The notes under the pieces are model-generated. The model saw only the letters and a list, made by a program, of their open reading frames with translations. It had not been told where the DNA came from and made no database searches. A program made the translations under genes and the position numbers. From Holacanthus passer (lineage: Eukaryota > Chordata > Actinopteri > Pomacanthidae), in NCBI GenBank assembly GCA_025331565.1, contig JAFREQ010000037.1:2232001-2296000 (forward strand): a stretch of DNA of 64,000 nt, written 5' to 3'. Numbering within the stretch: position 1 is the stretch's first letter; each line of letters starts with the position of its first letter. Positions 39,422-48,646 of the stretch are shown piece after piece.

Positions 39422-41585
39422 TGTGGGTGTGTGTGTGTTTCTGTGCAAGTTTTGAGCGTTTAACATTCATTTTCACTTTGCTCTCCCACGCGAATGCTTT
39501 TTCTTTTTTCTTTTTCTCATCAAATAGGTTCCAATTAATTATGAATCCGGCATCCAGCTGGATTTTACATGTTCCATAAATAACAGATGTTGATTCATCA
39601 GTTAATTGTCTGAAAGTCCACCTTTTCACTTATAGAGAAGCAGCCCACTTGAATAAAATTAATGGATGCCTTCTGTTTCACTCTGTCGCTCTTTTCCCCC
39701 AGATGACGTCGTCCTGCAGGTGTAGTTTTGATCTATTATGTGTTCTATAATTTCAGAGATTCTGATCTTAGCGGGAATTTTTTTATAGCCACCACACTGC
39801 TCCCTGTAGCACAGCAAATCAAAAGTTCTGTACTGTGGATAATATCTTTTTATTTGTAATGACACTTGTTGTTCATCTCAAAAATCTTAAAGGAGTTATG
39901 TTTTTTGGTTTTGATGGTTGGTCAATCGTGTTGAAAAAAGTCCCAAACATACAAACCACCGAACGATTAAACTATCCTCTTGCGTCTTTTGCTCCCAATT
40001 TATATTCACATTCAAATTTCTCATTTGATCTCTTTTAATCATTTAACGTTCTCTGATGAGGGACATATTAATGATGTGGAATATTCAAAGGAGTGTATTA
40101 TTAATCTTCTTTATAAACTGCAATGGGTAATTGGGTATCTCCTGATAAACCTGACCCTTTCCTGCTCCTCCCTCCCCCCTTTCATTCCTCACATCATATG
40201 ACTGGCAGTCGAGTCCCTGGGGTTCACACAGATGCACCGTAGCTCATTCCGCCTGACCTCACCTGGGTTTGAATTACTGTACCTGCCACAGCGACGGCCC
40301 GCTGTTTTGTCTAACCCACATAGCCATGGTAACGCGATGATTTCTAAAGATACTTCTGAGCCTCACTTGTGCTGAAAGGCTGAGTCGTTATCGCAGAAAG
40401 ATGAACATTTAACAAAATTGACGTCTGCATGCAATATGCTTTCCACCTATATCACTGCAGTATACAGCCATCATCAGTATCAGTATGATGAACACTCACT
40501 ATAAAACCCTTTCTAGCAGTGCTTTATTCTTTGATACGACACAGTGACTTTTATTATACATCATCTATACATTATGTCAATGTTTCTTTGTTGCTTTCAA
40601 GCTTTTTCATTTGTATCATCAAACAACTTTATTTCAAATGAAAGGAATAGTTTGATATTTTGGGCTTATTTTGTGAGAGTTAGATGAGCAGATTGAAACC
40701 ACTCTCACCATCAACTAGTTATCTTAACTTAGCTCGAAGACTGAAAGTAGGAACTGGAACTCGAAGTAGGAAAGTATGACAGTTGTTTATTTTTTGTGCA
40801 GATTAAAAGAAAGCAATATAACATTAAGAGGTGTTTTCTGTCGCAGCCGCACAAGGTGTGTCCTCCTCTTTCCACTCTTCCAGTGGTAGCTTCATGTTTA
40901 GTGCACAGATATATGAGTGGTATTGATCTTCTCATCTAACTCACAGCAAGAAAGCATTGCCTACTTCCCTACTTCCCCAAAGGTCAAACTATTCCTTTAA
41001 ATTATTTCTCATATCAGCAGGTGACTTGTTTTTTCAAAACAATTTTTTCCCTCCTCTCCTTCTTTCTTCTTACCATTCTCTCTTGCCCCCTTTGCTGAAC
41101 TCACATCTTCCACACACCCCTCTGATTTTTTTCCCCCCTCTGTTTTTCCTGCCTGACCTCCCCTGTTCCTTTATCTGCTCTTTTGATTTCAGATGGCTGT
41201 GATGATCAGTTCAGGTTTCCTTGTTGCCTGGACCCCCTACGTGGGTGTCAGCTTCTGGAGCATGTTTCACTCCCAGGAGCAGGACCACATGACACCATTC
41301 ATCACCCTGCTACCGTGCCTGTTCGCCAAGAGCTCCACCGTATACAACCCTTTTATATATTTCATCTTCCAGCGTACCTCCCGGGACAAGCTCCTGCGCC
41401 TCCAGAGACTCATCTTCTGCTGCTCTCATCAGGCCAATTTGCCTGCTGAAGGAGGGAAGCTAGAAGACAAAATGGTCAGAGGTTCCGACTGCACCATTTT
41501 CGGAAATGGGACTGATGAAACCTGTGTGGGTCTAATGGGAGCCCCCGGCTGTCAGTCAGGGAGTGAGATGATGACATTGACCTAA
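21651..41585 (+). CDS. Gene A: neuropsin (OPN5)-family opsin, four coding exons, intact
   Basis: Predicted retinal-binding, light-activated seven-helix GPCR of the plasma membrane. Coding exons are 21651-21723, 30847-31140, 33705-34030 and 41193-41585. Joined, they make 1086 nt, or 361 residues plus TAA, with GT-AG introns in phases 1, 1 and 0. Landmarks by residue: TM1 GN (31-32); TM2 LAVTD (56-60); TM3 Cys87 and Tyr90 at the bovine-113 site; V-R-Y (111-113) in place of D/E-R-Y; TM4 Trp139; ECL2 Glu159 (bovine 181) and Cys165 (bovine 187); TM6 W-T-P-Y (244-247); Schiff-base Lys277; NPFIY (283-287); a CysCys pair in the tail. The ECL2 PEPFG..C block and the AKS..YNP block match the OPN5 family, not visual, TMT or melanopsin opsins. 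Subgroup (opn6, opn7, opn8 or opn9) is undecided. The ATG is chosen because gene B's first exon aligns from its own Met. Confidence 0.9.
21990..23800 (-). pseudogene. hAT-type transposase-like sequence with intron-like breaks, decayed
   Basis: On the - strand, inside gene A intron 1. Around 22198-22250 the codons read LISTVNCERGFSTVN and around 22010-22095 they read VKTDLRNRLRGDDL. Together these are the conserved C-terminal hAT dimerisation block (CERGFS...KTDLRNRL). The two pieces are separated by about 100 bp bounded by gtaaga and ttcatag, like a short intron, but the literal join is out of frame. Further upstream (22443-22640) lies a segment reading RRFQNLHIMGAF and GPQVAKEVDAVN, and another (23604-23786) with DEILASLV. 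It is likely a relic of a hAT transposon or of a fish zinc-finger/hAT-derived gene family. Confidence 0.55.
25452..25560 (-). mobile_element. Rex3/RTE-like LINE 3' tail fragment
   Basis: Reads gtccatccatccatc, then caaccgcttatcc, followed by a G-rich ggtggcgggggtagcag segment. On the - strand this is ggataagcggttg ending in (GATG)n, the form expected for Rex3/RTE-type LINE tails in fish. It is short and has no coding sequence. Confidence 0.5.
26075..26112. repeat. (GT)n microsatellite
   Basis: About nineteen uninterrupted GT units in gene A intron 1. Confidence 0.95.
26525..26597. repeat. Perfect 19-bp inverted repeat with 35-nt spacer
   Basis: The left arm agtaagagttgaatcaaag (26525-26543) is the exact reverse complement of the right arm (26579-26597). 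The flanks extend the pairing with one bulge. It could be the core of a small foldback element or a transcribed stem, since it lies within gene A's primary transcript. Confidence 0.93.
27747..28424 (+). mobile_element. Internally deleted Tc1/mariner-type element
   Basis: Bounded by TA-CAGTGGG on the left (27747) and CCCACTG-TA on the right (28424), i.e. inverted termini next to TA dinucleotides, as Tc1/mariner insertions make. Inside, about 28120-28270 resembles a transposase N-terminal helix-turn-helix: AKCF-like then SERAVHGTLKRFAETGSV, broken by stops and a frame change. At about 680 bp it lacks the catalytic DDE domain, so it is a non-autonomous relic. Confidence 0.65.
29888..30145 (+). 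repeat. Foldback MITE-family copy 1
   Basis: Begins agaatagttcaacagtttgg and continues with gttagatgagaagattcac, actctcatgcctgtaaggt, tacagccagcaac and ctctaaagctcacagatt. This is the same phrase order as the copies at 40.6, 41.6 and 45.4 kb. Non-coding. Confidence 0.7.
30847..31140 (+). CDS. Gene A exon 2 (TM1 to cytoplasmic end of TM3)
   Basis: Opens after a pyrimidine-rich acceptor (ttcctgcag) and closes at gtaatc, phase 1 on both sides. It encodes the rest of TM1 with GN, TM2 with NLAVTD, the ECL1 tryptophan (80), Cys87, Tyr89-Tyr90 and TM3. TM3 ends V111-R112-Y113, so the acidic partner of the arginine is replaced by valine. At 294 nt it is one base longer than gene B's homologous exon, as expected if gene B lost a base. 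Confidence 0.9.
31141..33704 (+). other. Gene A intron 2 (2.6 kb)
   Basis: Phase-1 intron from gtaatc to tgtgcacag. It contains an AT microsatellite (33138-33172) and A-rich runs near 32050. I see no coding sequence or recognisable mobile element in the rest. Confidence 0.8.
33138..33172. repeat. (AT)n microsatellite
   Basis: About seventeen uninterrupted AT units in gene A intron 2. Confidence 0.95.
33705..34030 (+). CDS. Gene A exon 3 (ICL2, TM4, ECL2, TM5)
   Basis: Follows the acceptor tgtgcacag and ends at the donor gtaagt (34031), leaving phase 0. It encodes TM4 with Trp139, ECL2 with P-E159-P-F-G and Cys165, then TM5 with Pro193. Serine follows Cys165, where the bleaching-resistant Opn5L1 group is known to carry a reactive cysteine. 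ECL2 contains an N-H-S sequon (Asn177), a possible N-glycosylation site absent from gene B. Confidence 0.9.
35523..35554. repeat. Compound (TC)n(CA)n microsatellite
   Basis: A short TC run passes into about ten CA units. Confidence 0.93.
35880..37150 (-). pseudogene. Decayed DIRS-type retroelement (RT, RNase H, recombinase pieces)
   Basis: Read on the - strand, successive pieces are in the order expected of a fish DIRS element. An RT N-terminal segment (LLQKGAVSKVP, about 37070-37130) is followed by RT end and RNase H (LRRSIITDASLTGWE near 36470-36530, then WEGR). Next comes an HPDVV...VHFDLFASRE block (36170-36260) and finally a tyrosine-recombinase-like start (ISFYASAIS...CQFLKG, about 35950-36050). 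Stops and frame changes break every segment, and large deletions are evident. DIRS elements replicate via a tyrosine recombinase, not a DDE integrase. This copy is dead. Confidence 0.72.
37620..37695. repeat. (ACAT)n / (CA)n compound microsatellite
   Basis: Alternating acat/catac units, imperfect, in gene A intron 3. They create spurious Thr/His/Ile-rich ORFs. Confidence 0.9.
38200..38900. other. GC-richer block, possible further retroelement remnant
   Basis: This stretch is more GC-rich than its surroundings and contains many short broken frames. It lies 1-2 kb from the DIRS remnant and upstream of it in - strand sense, so it could be the gag-like part of the same insertion. I could not recognise a conserved motif. 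Confidence 0.25.
39380..39438. repeat. (GT)n microsatellite
   Basis: About 29 GT units with two GGGT interruptions near the 3' end, in gene A intron 3. Confidence 0.95.
40641..40998. mobile_element. Foldback MITE with about 110-bp terminal inverted repeats (copy 2)
   Basis: Left end aaaggaatagtttga and right end tcaaactattccttt are inverted repeats. The similarity runs inward: left gagttagatgagcagattg pairs with right caatcttctcatctaactc-like sequence (about 40922-40942), and acatgaagctacc-type sequence follows. The element is about 358 bp, with arms of roughly 110 bp and no ORF. It belongs to a teleost-typical non-autonomous family and sits just before gene A exon 4. Confidence 0.75.
41193..41585 (+). 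CDS. Gene A exon 4 (TM6, TM7 with retinal lysine, C-tail)
   Basis: Starts after ttgatttcag and ends at TAA (41583-41585). It encodes TM6 with W244-T-P-Y and TM7 with A-K277-S-S, followed by NPFIY. The helix-8/tail region holds CysCys, a candidate palmitoylation site, and a Ser/Thr-containing tail of about 70 residues. All residues needed for chromophore attachment and the NPxxY switch are present. Confidence 0.92.
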   Translation: MAVMISSGFLVAWTPYVGVSFWSMFHSQEQDHMTPFITLLPCLFAKSSTVYNPFIYFIFQRTSRDKLLRLQRLIFCCSHQANLPAEGGKLEDKMVRGSDCTIFGNGTDETCVGLMGAPGCQSGSEMMTLT

Positions 41586-41637
41586 TACTGTTTGCAATGA
41601 AGTCGACATTCTTATTTAACCCCTTTCTTTAAATGAT

Positions 41638-41900
41638 CATTGAAGGAATATAATTCAACATTTTGGGAAATTCCCTTTTTTGCTTTGTTGCCAAGAGTTA
41701 GATTAGAAGATGAATATCACTTATGTCTATATGGTAAATATGTCTGTGTATGTATGAGCAAGCAGCCAGTCAGCTTAGCATTAGGAGAATGACTTGAAAT
41801 AGAGGCAAAGATCTACTTTGCTCTGTCTAAATGTAATCACCTTTAAAGCTCACTAATTAAAACATTTTATCTCGTTTGTTTATTCTGTGCAATATCTGAA
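41638..41900 (+). repeat. Foldback MITE-family copy 3
   Basis: Reads tgaaggaatataattcaaca, ttttgggaaattcccttt, gttagattagaagatgaa, a tatggtaaatatg segment, cagtcagcttagcatta and aaagctcactaattaaaac. The order of phrases matches copy 1. It begins only about 55 bp past the gene A stop codon, so it may lie in the 3' UTR. Confidence 0.72.
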
Positions 41901-42718
41901 GCTTAGAAACACGTTAGAAACATGTTGCAGTCAAGGTTGTCAAAAGTGTTGATACTTTTTTAATACCACATGTTTAAAATTATACGATATCTTTAAATTA
42001 TACATTTGACCACATTAAAGGTACCAAAGATTTTAAACAACAGATCTACAATGAGATTTTCAACCCAAGGCTGCACAAATGAAGCAAGAAGAAGAAAGTC
42101 AAGAACATCCAGATAATCAGCTGGTCCTCAACCCGGACAACCAGGCACAATCAGGAAGCAGTCGAGTTCAAGTTAGCCATGGCAAGTACAGAACTAATGT
42201 CAGCTGAAAAAGAAAATATCAGGGCTACTGTCTGCTAATATTTTGCCCATGAGGTGGATGCAGAAAGAAAGATCTGCAAAAGTTGCAAAAGGTGCTGCAG
42301 AACTTAAGTGCATTCGCTCAATTCACGATACCCCAGACTTCCCCAGAGGTAGATACGGTAAGTTGCTGTTGATTAATGTACTGTAGTCAGTGGATTATAC
42401 TGTATTTAGAGTCAATCGTGTGACAGTTCACTACGCCGTGCGATTCTCCCATATGCACAAGATGACACTTTCTGGAGATGTAAGACCCACCCCTCCATGC
42501 ACGACCACACTCTTATTAACTCTGCATTTCCTTTACATTCATGTGGAGGCTAGCAGACGACTTTGAAATTAATGCATATAAAGCACAAATTGGTGCAAAA
42601 AAAAATCACCAGAATGCAGAAAATAAAGTGTCTGACAATCTCATGACCCCTGTGCTTGATTTGTGCCCCCCGAAGTAAGGTGTCCCTGATTTTTCCACAC
42701 TGAAACCCTGACTGAGGT

Positions 42719-43110
42719 TAAAGGGTAACTTCAGTATTTTTCAACCTGGTCCCTATTTTCCCGTGTTTTTGTGTCTAATGTGACTAATGGAGACAACAAT
42801 TTTCAAAATTGATCCAGTATTGAGTAAGACCGCTGCAGCCGAGAGCCACGTGATCTCTCTCTCTGGGCAATTACCCACCGTCAATGCACGTCCACTGAAA
42901 GTGCTCATTTTGGCCACTGACAGGTTCAGGTTGTTAAGTGTCTGACAACATTATGGCCCTTTTGTTAAAGAGTAAGACCCTTTTTGTTTTTAACCACAAA
43001 CATCTCTCTCGTCAAAGCCACCATGACTCCATTTAAAGCAGCAGTAATTTTGTCTTCATTCAAACTTGACAGAAATAAAATAAGACTCGACAAAACCACA
43101 CCATATTCAT
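42719..43110. repeat. Fish interspersed repeat (ggtaacttc...caacctgg family)
   Basis: Starts aagggtaacttcagtatttt, then tcaacctggtccctatttt and gtttttgtgtctaatgtgac, followed by gaccgctgcagccgagagcc. From memory this phrase order belongs to an abundant fish DNA-transposon-derived repeat. The 3' boundary is uncertain. Confidence 0.6.
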
Positions 43111-44478
43111 CTCATGGACATTAGATGGGTATTAATTCTCTAACTCTCAGCAAAAAAGCTCATCAAATTTCTCAAAATTTGGTGGATGAAACTGAAATGT
43201 AACTTGCTCTCAAGCAATTTTTTAAGTTTGGGGGTCAACACAACAAGACGGGGAACAAGAAACAGAAAGTGTGGATTTTGTTTCCAAAGAGCAGAGGTGA
43301 GAAACAATAAAAGAAATGAAGGAGGAGACATATTACTGTTTGTTTGTGAGCGTGACCTTCCCTTGGCCTCCCATTAATGTCTTTGTTGAACTCTAAATTT
43401 CCCCATTCCCATGGCGCCCTCAGGGTAAGTGCGTCATCCTTTCACCCCGGCACGCTGAGCTCAAGGTAAAATGACAACCTCAAAATACGATCGTCAGCTT
43501 TGAATCATAGTGTCCATGTTACCAACACTGACCTCTGGACCTGGCAACTTGAGCACACTTGTCCAAACTCATAGAGGAATACTAAAGCCACTTCTTCACA
43601 AAGCTACAACGGTTTGCCTTTTCATCCATCTGTTATCAATATGCAAATCATACTGTTGAAAACCTGACCTCCTGCTGCTCTGATGTTTGTTTTCCTATAT
43701 TTCCATCATGCTGTCATTGGTTGCACATAAACAATGCAGCACAGATGGAGTTGCTCACATATTAAAAGATTCTTCCACATGAATTTGGCCAGAAGGGACT
43801 CACTGTGTGTTTTACACATATGGAAAATAAAATGATTTGGTTTTTCTATCGGATTATGCTAATTGGAGCTTGAGAAAGAAGAACAGCTTGCAGCACCGTT
43901 ACGTTTCTGATTTTAAAAAATTGAACAAGAGGATCGCTAGACTTTAGGGAATAATGGTGCGGATAATGCAGGAGGCATGGGTTGTCTGTTCTACACAAAG
44001 GCTCAGGCAATAAGAGCTCAGATAAAGGATGATTGATTGGTATTTACTTTGTGTTACGTACCAGAGTGGAGTGCAAACAAATTGGTTCTACAGTAACTGA
44101 GGATCAAATGGAAACTTCACAATGTACAATGTATAATTTTCCATTCAGTATTCCACAGCTTGTGTAACCTAAATGAGATATTTAGTGGTTGTAATTGGTT
44201 GAAATGGAAAAGCTATTTTTTCCCTCTTAACCTAAGATTGTTTTTTACATTTCAGCTCAGCATGTATGAATTCATTTACTTAATTTGAAGGAGCTCAATT
44301 TTCTGATTGAAGCAGCTGACTGGAACAAAAAAGGGAAGTGAACAAACAAATGAATTGCACTGGAAGCCTTTTTACCTTAAGATGACATGAGGTCAATACT
44401 TGTCACGGGTCTCACGTTAAGCAATGTGTCTTATTTCCTTCTTGATTTATTTAACATAAGAAAGTCCACTGTTCCATG

Positions 44479-44982
44479 TGTCATGGTTTGGGTCTTGGTT
44501 GATCTTGGTGTTCTTCTGGTTTGTTTTCTGTGCGTGTTTGGTTGTATACTCCAGTGTTTTTGGTTTGGTCTTTTTGTTCAGACATTGCTTCAGTGGCTGG
44601 AGGTGTGGTCTCTTTAGCTCAGCTGTCCACAATTTCTAGTAACGACTGGCAGCTTTAAAAGACCTCTGATTCCACCTGCAAGCTGCCAGATCGTCTCCTT
44701 TGTACACCCCTTTTCCATGTCCCCTGTTTTCTAGAGCTTTGTGGTTCCTGTGCCTCCAGTGTTTCCCTCTGTTTTCCTGTCTTTGCCTCTGTTCTCCAGT
44801 GTTTCCAGCCTCAGCACCCACCCACCCACCTCCATGTACTGAAGCAACTCCACACCACCTGGACTTCCCGTTTAGTCACCGTTTGATTTGTCCCGGAGTT
44901 CTTTTGTTAAATAAATCCTTTTTTTACCTTCACCCTCGTCTGTGTCTCGCTCCTGGGTCCAATCAAGAAGTGCAACGTGACA
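44479..44982 (+). mobile_element. LTR-like repeat with TGTCA...TGACA termini
   Basis: Runs from tgtcatggtttgggtcttgg to a cgtgaca end, with matching inverted TGTCA/TGACA termini. Inside are a TATA-like tttaaaag (44654), C+T-rich sequence and taaataaatcctttttt (44907-44923), a polyadenylation-like site. About 504 bp with no ORF. It could be a solo LTR or a non-autonomous DNA element. Confidence 0.45.
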
Positions 44983-45428
44983 GCATAAGCAGTCATGTTA
45001 TCTTCTACAACGTTTCCTTACAAACACTTACCACCAATTACAGCTTCTTATCCTATAATGTATCAATCTCATTAAGCAGTATGTCTCAAAGTTTAAGAAC
45101 TTGTCTGGGACATTAATTGGTTTGTATTTATAGGCCTCATGGCAAAATCTCAATTTCCCTTAATATGTTTTCTTCTTATTGTGTTTAATCAGATTGACAG
45201 TGGCTTAAAAATGATTAGTTTTGTGTGTCTTTGCACAACGTTCTAATGACTAATACTAGCATTTCCTCTCATGTGTCCTGAATTCTAACTACAACTGCAG
45301 GTTTGTGTGTGTTCAGGTGCAGACGTGAGGCGGCGCCATTTGTGACATTGCTTCAAAACAATGCATGCTTTGCTTTTATCGGCGTGAGATGGGACAAGTT
45401 TTCTGTTGGTCAGCAATGTCTTTCATAA

Positions 45429-45560
45429 AAGCAATAGTTTGACGTTGTGGGAAACACGTGCATTTGCTTTCTTGCAGAGAGTTAAATGAGAAGATCAATA
45501 CAACTGTCATATCTGTCCATTAAACAGGAAGCTACAGCCAGCCCCTGAATTAATGAATTA
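45429..45560 (+). repeat. Foldback MITE-family copy 4 (partial)
   Basis: Reads gcaatagtttgacgttgtgg, ttgcagagagttaaatgag, aagatcaatacaactgtc and a gaagctacagccagcc end, matching one arm of the 40.6 kb element. Confidence 0.7.
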
Positions 45561-47559
45561 ACATGAAATGCTTCTTTTACACATAAATTAATGTACATAA
45601 TATTAGGTGCTGATATTTTTTTTTAGACTTTTGGACAGTGTTTACAGTGCATGAGAAATGTTGCCATTAATGGGGTGGGATAAGACTTAAAGTTGGACTC
45701 CAAGGTCTAATCTATGTGGAACACATGGTACACGGTACTGGTTTATTAAACACACTGAATGTTTCATTATCAGAGCAAAATGAAATTAAGGGCCAAAGGT
45801 AAGCTTCAAACTGTTTTCAGTCAGGATATGGGTGAAGGGCTTTGTGTGAGTGTATTGTATTTAGTCATATTTTGTTTGGAACGCATATGGATGCATATCA
45901 TTGGAGTGGATAAATGCTGCAGGAGTTTGTATGAGTTTATATGGATGAATGATTATCAGTCCATAACAAGATGCTATTTTTCACACGGTATGCAGCAAGA
46001 TACAAGTACTTGTTAATAAAAATGAGAAAATAAAGTAATAATGAGACAAAGACCTCTTTTGGAATATATATAAAATAAAGCTCACTCTGGTTCTTATGGT
46101 ATGGGCTGTTGTACATGAAGTACGTGTAAGATCGGTAAAATGTCATCATTTGAGGTTTAATTGTGAATGAACTTTAATGTTATTTTTTATAAAGTAACCT
46201 GTAACAGTTGTTTTAAAGAGTAAAACAATATTTGATCATTCAGAAAGAGTATTTTACATCAACAGATTATGTTATATTACATATACTGTACAATATTTAA
46301 TAAGGGAAACTGTAGCAACGCTTGTAATGTACTTTACTTTACATTATGTACTTATACACACTTATATACTAATACTTGTATCATATTTTGGGAAAAAAAA
46401 ACAAAACAAAACAGAAATACAGTTCCAATCAAGGTGGGATTTCCTTCCTATCTCCAGTTTTTGGTGAGGTGATCCACACGTACAATTGGACATGTCACCT
46501 CTGACAGCTGAGAAAGCCGGTGACAACCTGTTACCAGTCTACGTCATCATGTCGCCTCACCTTAGTCGCAGAGAGAGCATACAGCAAATAACACAGCGGC
46601 AGTTAGCTCCCGAACATCTGGAAGATGAGGAAAACCTGAAAGTGCTCACATCACAAATGATTTACCCTGTGGTTGTCAAAAGTTCCCTGTGGATTTGTAC
46701 ACAACCAGCTTTGTTTACATTTATTGCTTCAATGTATAAAAGATGTAAAAAAAAAAAAAAAAAAACATGTCTAATTGGATTTTTCATGTTTCAAAGCCTG
46801 CATCATTAAATTCTGTTTACACCAGTTTGCAGTCTCTTTGTGCTCTTTTACTTGAGGTACAGTAATTATTTGAAACCCACTCTCCAAACAAGCTGTTGTG
46901 ACTATTTACATTAATAAATGTGATTCACCAGGAAAAAGAGTGCCACCTCCACATTTGGACAAAATCCTCTCTGTCAGGTTTGTCCTCTGAGGAATCTCAT
47001 CATTGTGAACATGTTTATAATGTTTCCCTTTTGCTTTCTCCCTTTCATGTCTCGCCACCTCCACATGCCTCCATCTCAGTTCACTGTTATGCAGAACAAT
47101 GTTGGCCAAACAACTGAAATATTCATCTGTTCGACTGACATGAGAGCAAAGAAAAAATACACACGACTGGTATAAAGAGCGGATCTATGATTATAATTTT
47201 TGTTTGTTTGGTTGGCTGTTTTAGTTTTTTATTTCATTCTGTGGCTTCCCATTAGTGTTCCTGTATGTATTTCAATCCAAACAATCAAATTTTGGTCAAA
47301 GTACATATGTTTAAGTGTCAAAATGCTATTTTCCTGAGCACTTCCAAAAACATTTTCCCACATGAGCTGACATAGATTTCTGCATGATGACGTTGCTACA
47401 TATCAGCCTTCCATGTTGATCAAGGGGAGGGGACCGGCGCTGCAACCTAAGGTCACTGAGTGGGTTTGAAATATCCAGAAAAGCATGTAGATATGTTAAC
47501 CTTCTCCTTGCTGCTACTATCATGTCAACTGAAAATTTACATCAGCAGGGTTAATGAAT

Positions 47560-47790
47560 TGAAAGGAAATGTCAATTCAGCCTGTTCGTCAGGGTAACAT
47601 TTGAATTATTAGAGCACCACAAACCAAATTGAATTCACCTCCGTTGTATTGGGTTTGTGGCCGAAATCTCATGGATGGACAAATAAAATTGAAAATATCC
47701 ACACGGCTAAATATCACTAGAAGTAAGTTAGAAACGGAAACAGTAGCGGAAACAGCTCAACAACGCCTCCGGTCATCAAAATCTGCATAG
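47560..47790. repeat. Possible interspersed repeat
   Basis: Contains cctccgttgtattgggtttg, ccgaaatctcatggatgg and an acacggctaaatatcac phrase. These resemble a phrase set recurring in teleost genomes. Evidence is weak. Confidence 0.35.
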
Positions 47791-48530
47791 GATACCTTTA
47801 ACCACACAAGAAATGACGGCGTTTGTTACTTTGACCACGCACTAAATAATTGCGATGCTGAACACCTACTCGTCCGCAGAGAGAGGACGGCAGGCCCGCC
47901 ATTAGCAGCTCTTCGCAGAGGAAAATCAGCACTGTCTGTCAAGCTGTCAACACCTTAAATAAGACATCATTATAATTCCACAAAGCCACCTAATGCCCCG
48001 GATGCCCCCATTAGTAATATGTTCACTAAGATATTTTGTGGAGAAGACACGTAGCAGTTGGGGGTGGGTGAAAAGGGTTTTTCCAAAAGAAAGTCCACAA
48101 AGCCAGAAAATGTCTCGTTTGGAAGATGAGGCATTTATCCAACCACTCGTTTGTTTCTGCCTGTTCGCTTTTGTCTGTGACTTCTGTGATCTGTGTTTCT
48201 GTCTAACAGTGAGCAAATCAGAGGTGGGTGCAGCATTGTGAATCTATATCAGGCTCGAAAAACTGTAACAATAGAAAAACAATACATCTGCACATCGAGA
48301 TCTAAACAAAATGAAAGCCTTCCTGTTTTCCTACAAAAACATCATCATTTGCAAATGCAACACAGACGTCAGCATCTTAATTAGTCTCACCGCGTGGAAG
48401 AGTTTCTTTCATTCGTTCATTATTGGCACGTTGCTGAGGGAATGAGAGGAGAAAAGGGCTCTTGAGTTCTCAAGAGGTGATACTGTGGCAAGAGCACAAA
48501 ACACAGCCATGATTTGAATCAAGCAGTCTT

Positions 48531-48646
48531 TTTTTTTTTTTTTTTTTTTTTTACTATTAAACTGCTTCTATTCCCCTTGCTGCTGTACTTTGTGAATTTC
48601 CCCACTGTGGGATGAATAAAGGTTTATCTTATCTTATCTTATCTTA
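48531..48646 (+). mobile_element. LINE 3' tail copy (+ strand), severely 5'-truncated
   Basis: A poly-T run (48531-48552) is followed by ttactattaaactgcttc, ttgctgctgtactttgtg, ccccactgtgggatgaataa and aggtttatcttatcttatc repeats. It matches the reverse complement of 13.9-14.0 kb almost base for base, so it is the same LINE family. Confidence 0.8.

Larger units (their letters stand above)
34031..41192 (+). other. Gene A intron 3 (7.2 kb)
   Basis: Phase-0 intron from gtaagt to ttgatttcag. It contains CA, ACAT and GT microsatellites, a decayed DIRS-type retroelement (about 35.9-37.15 kb), possible further remnants at 38.2-38.9 kb and a complete-looking foldback element (40641-40998). The last 150 bases are pyrimidine-rich, as expected before an acceptor. 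Confidence 0.8.
41586..44478. other. Downstream of gene A: 3' flank / possible 3' UTR and repeats
   Basis: No gene. An attaaa at about 41856 could act as a weak poly(A) signal for gene A, but it lies within a MITE copy. This stretch holds two interspersed repeats (about 41638-41900 and 42719-43110). The rest is unremarkable AT-rich DNA. Confidence 0.5.

Noticed and set aside
39240..39629. 129-codon ORF with His-Thr repeats
   Set aside because: Created by the GT microsatellite read on the - strand.
44700..45116. 138-codon ORF rich in Pro, Cys and Phe
   Set aside because: Runs through the C+T-rich body of the LTR-like repeat and out the other side; no domain.
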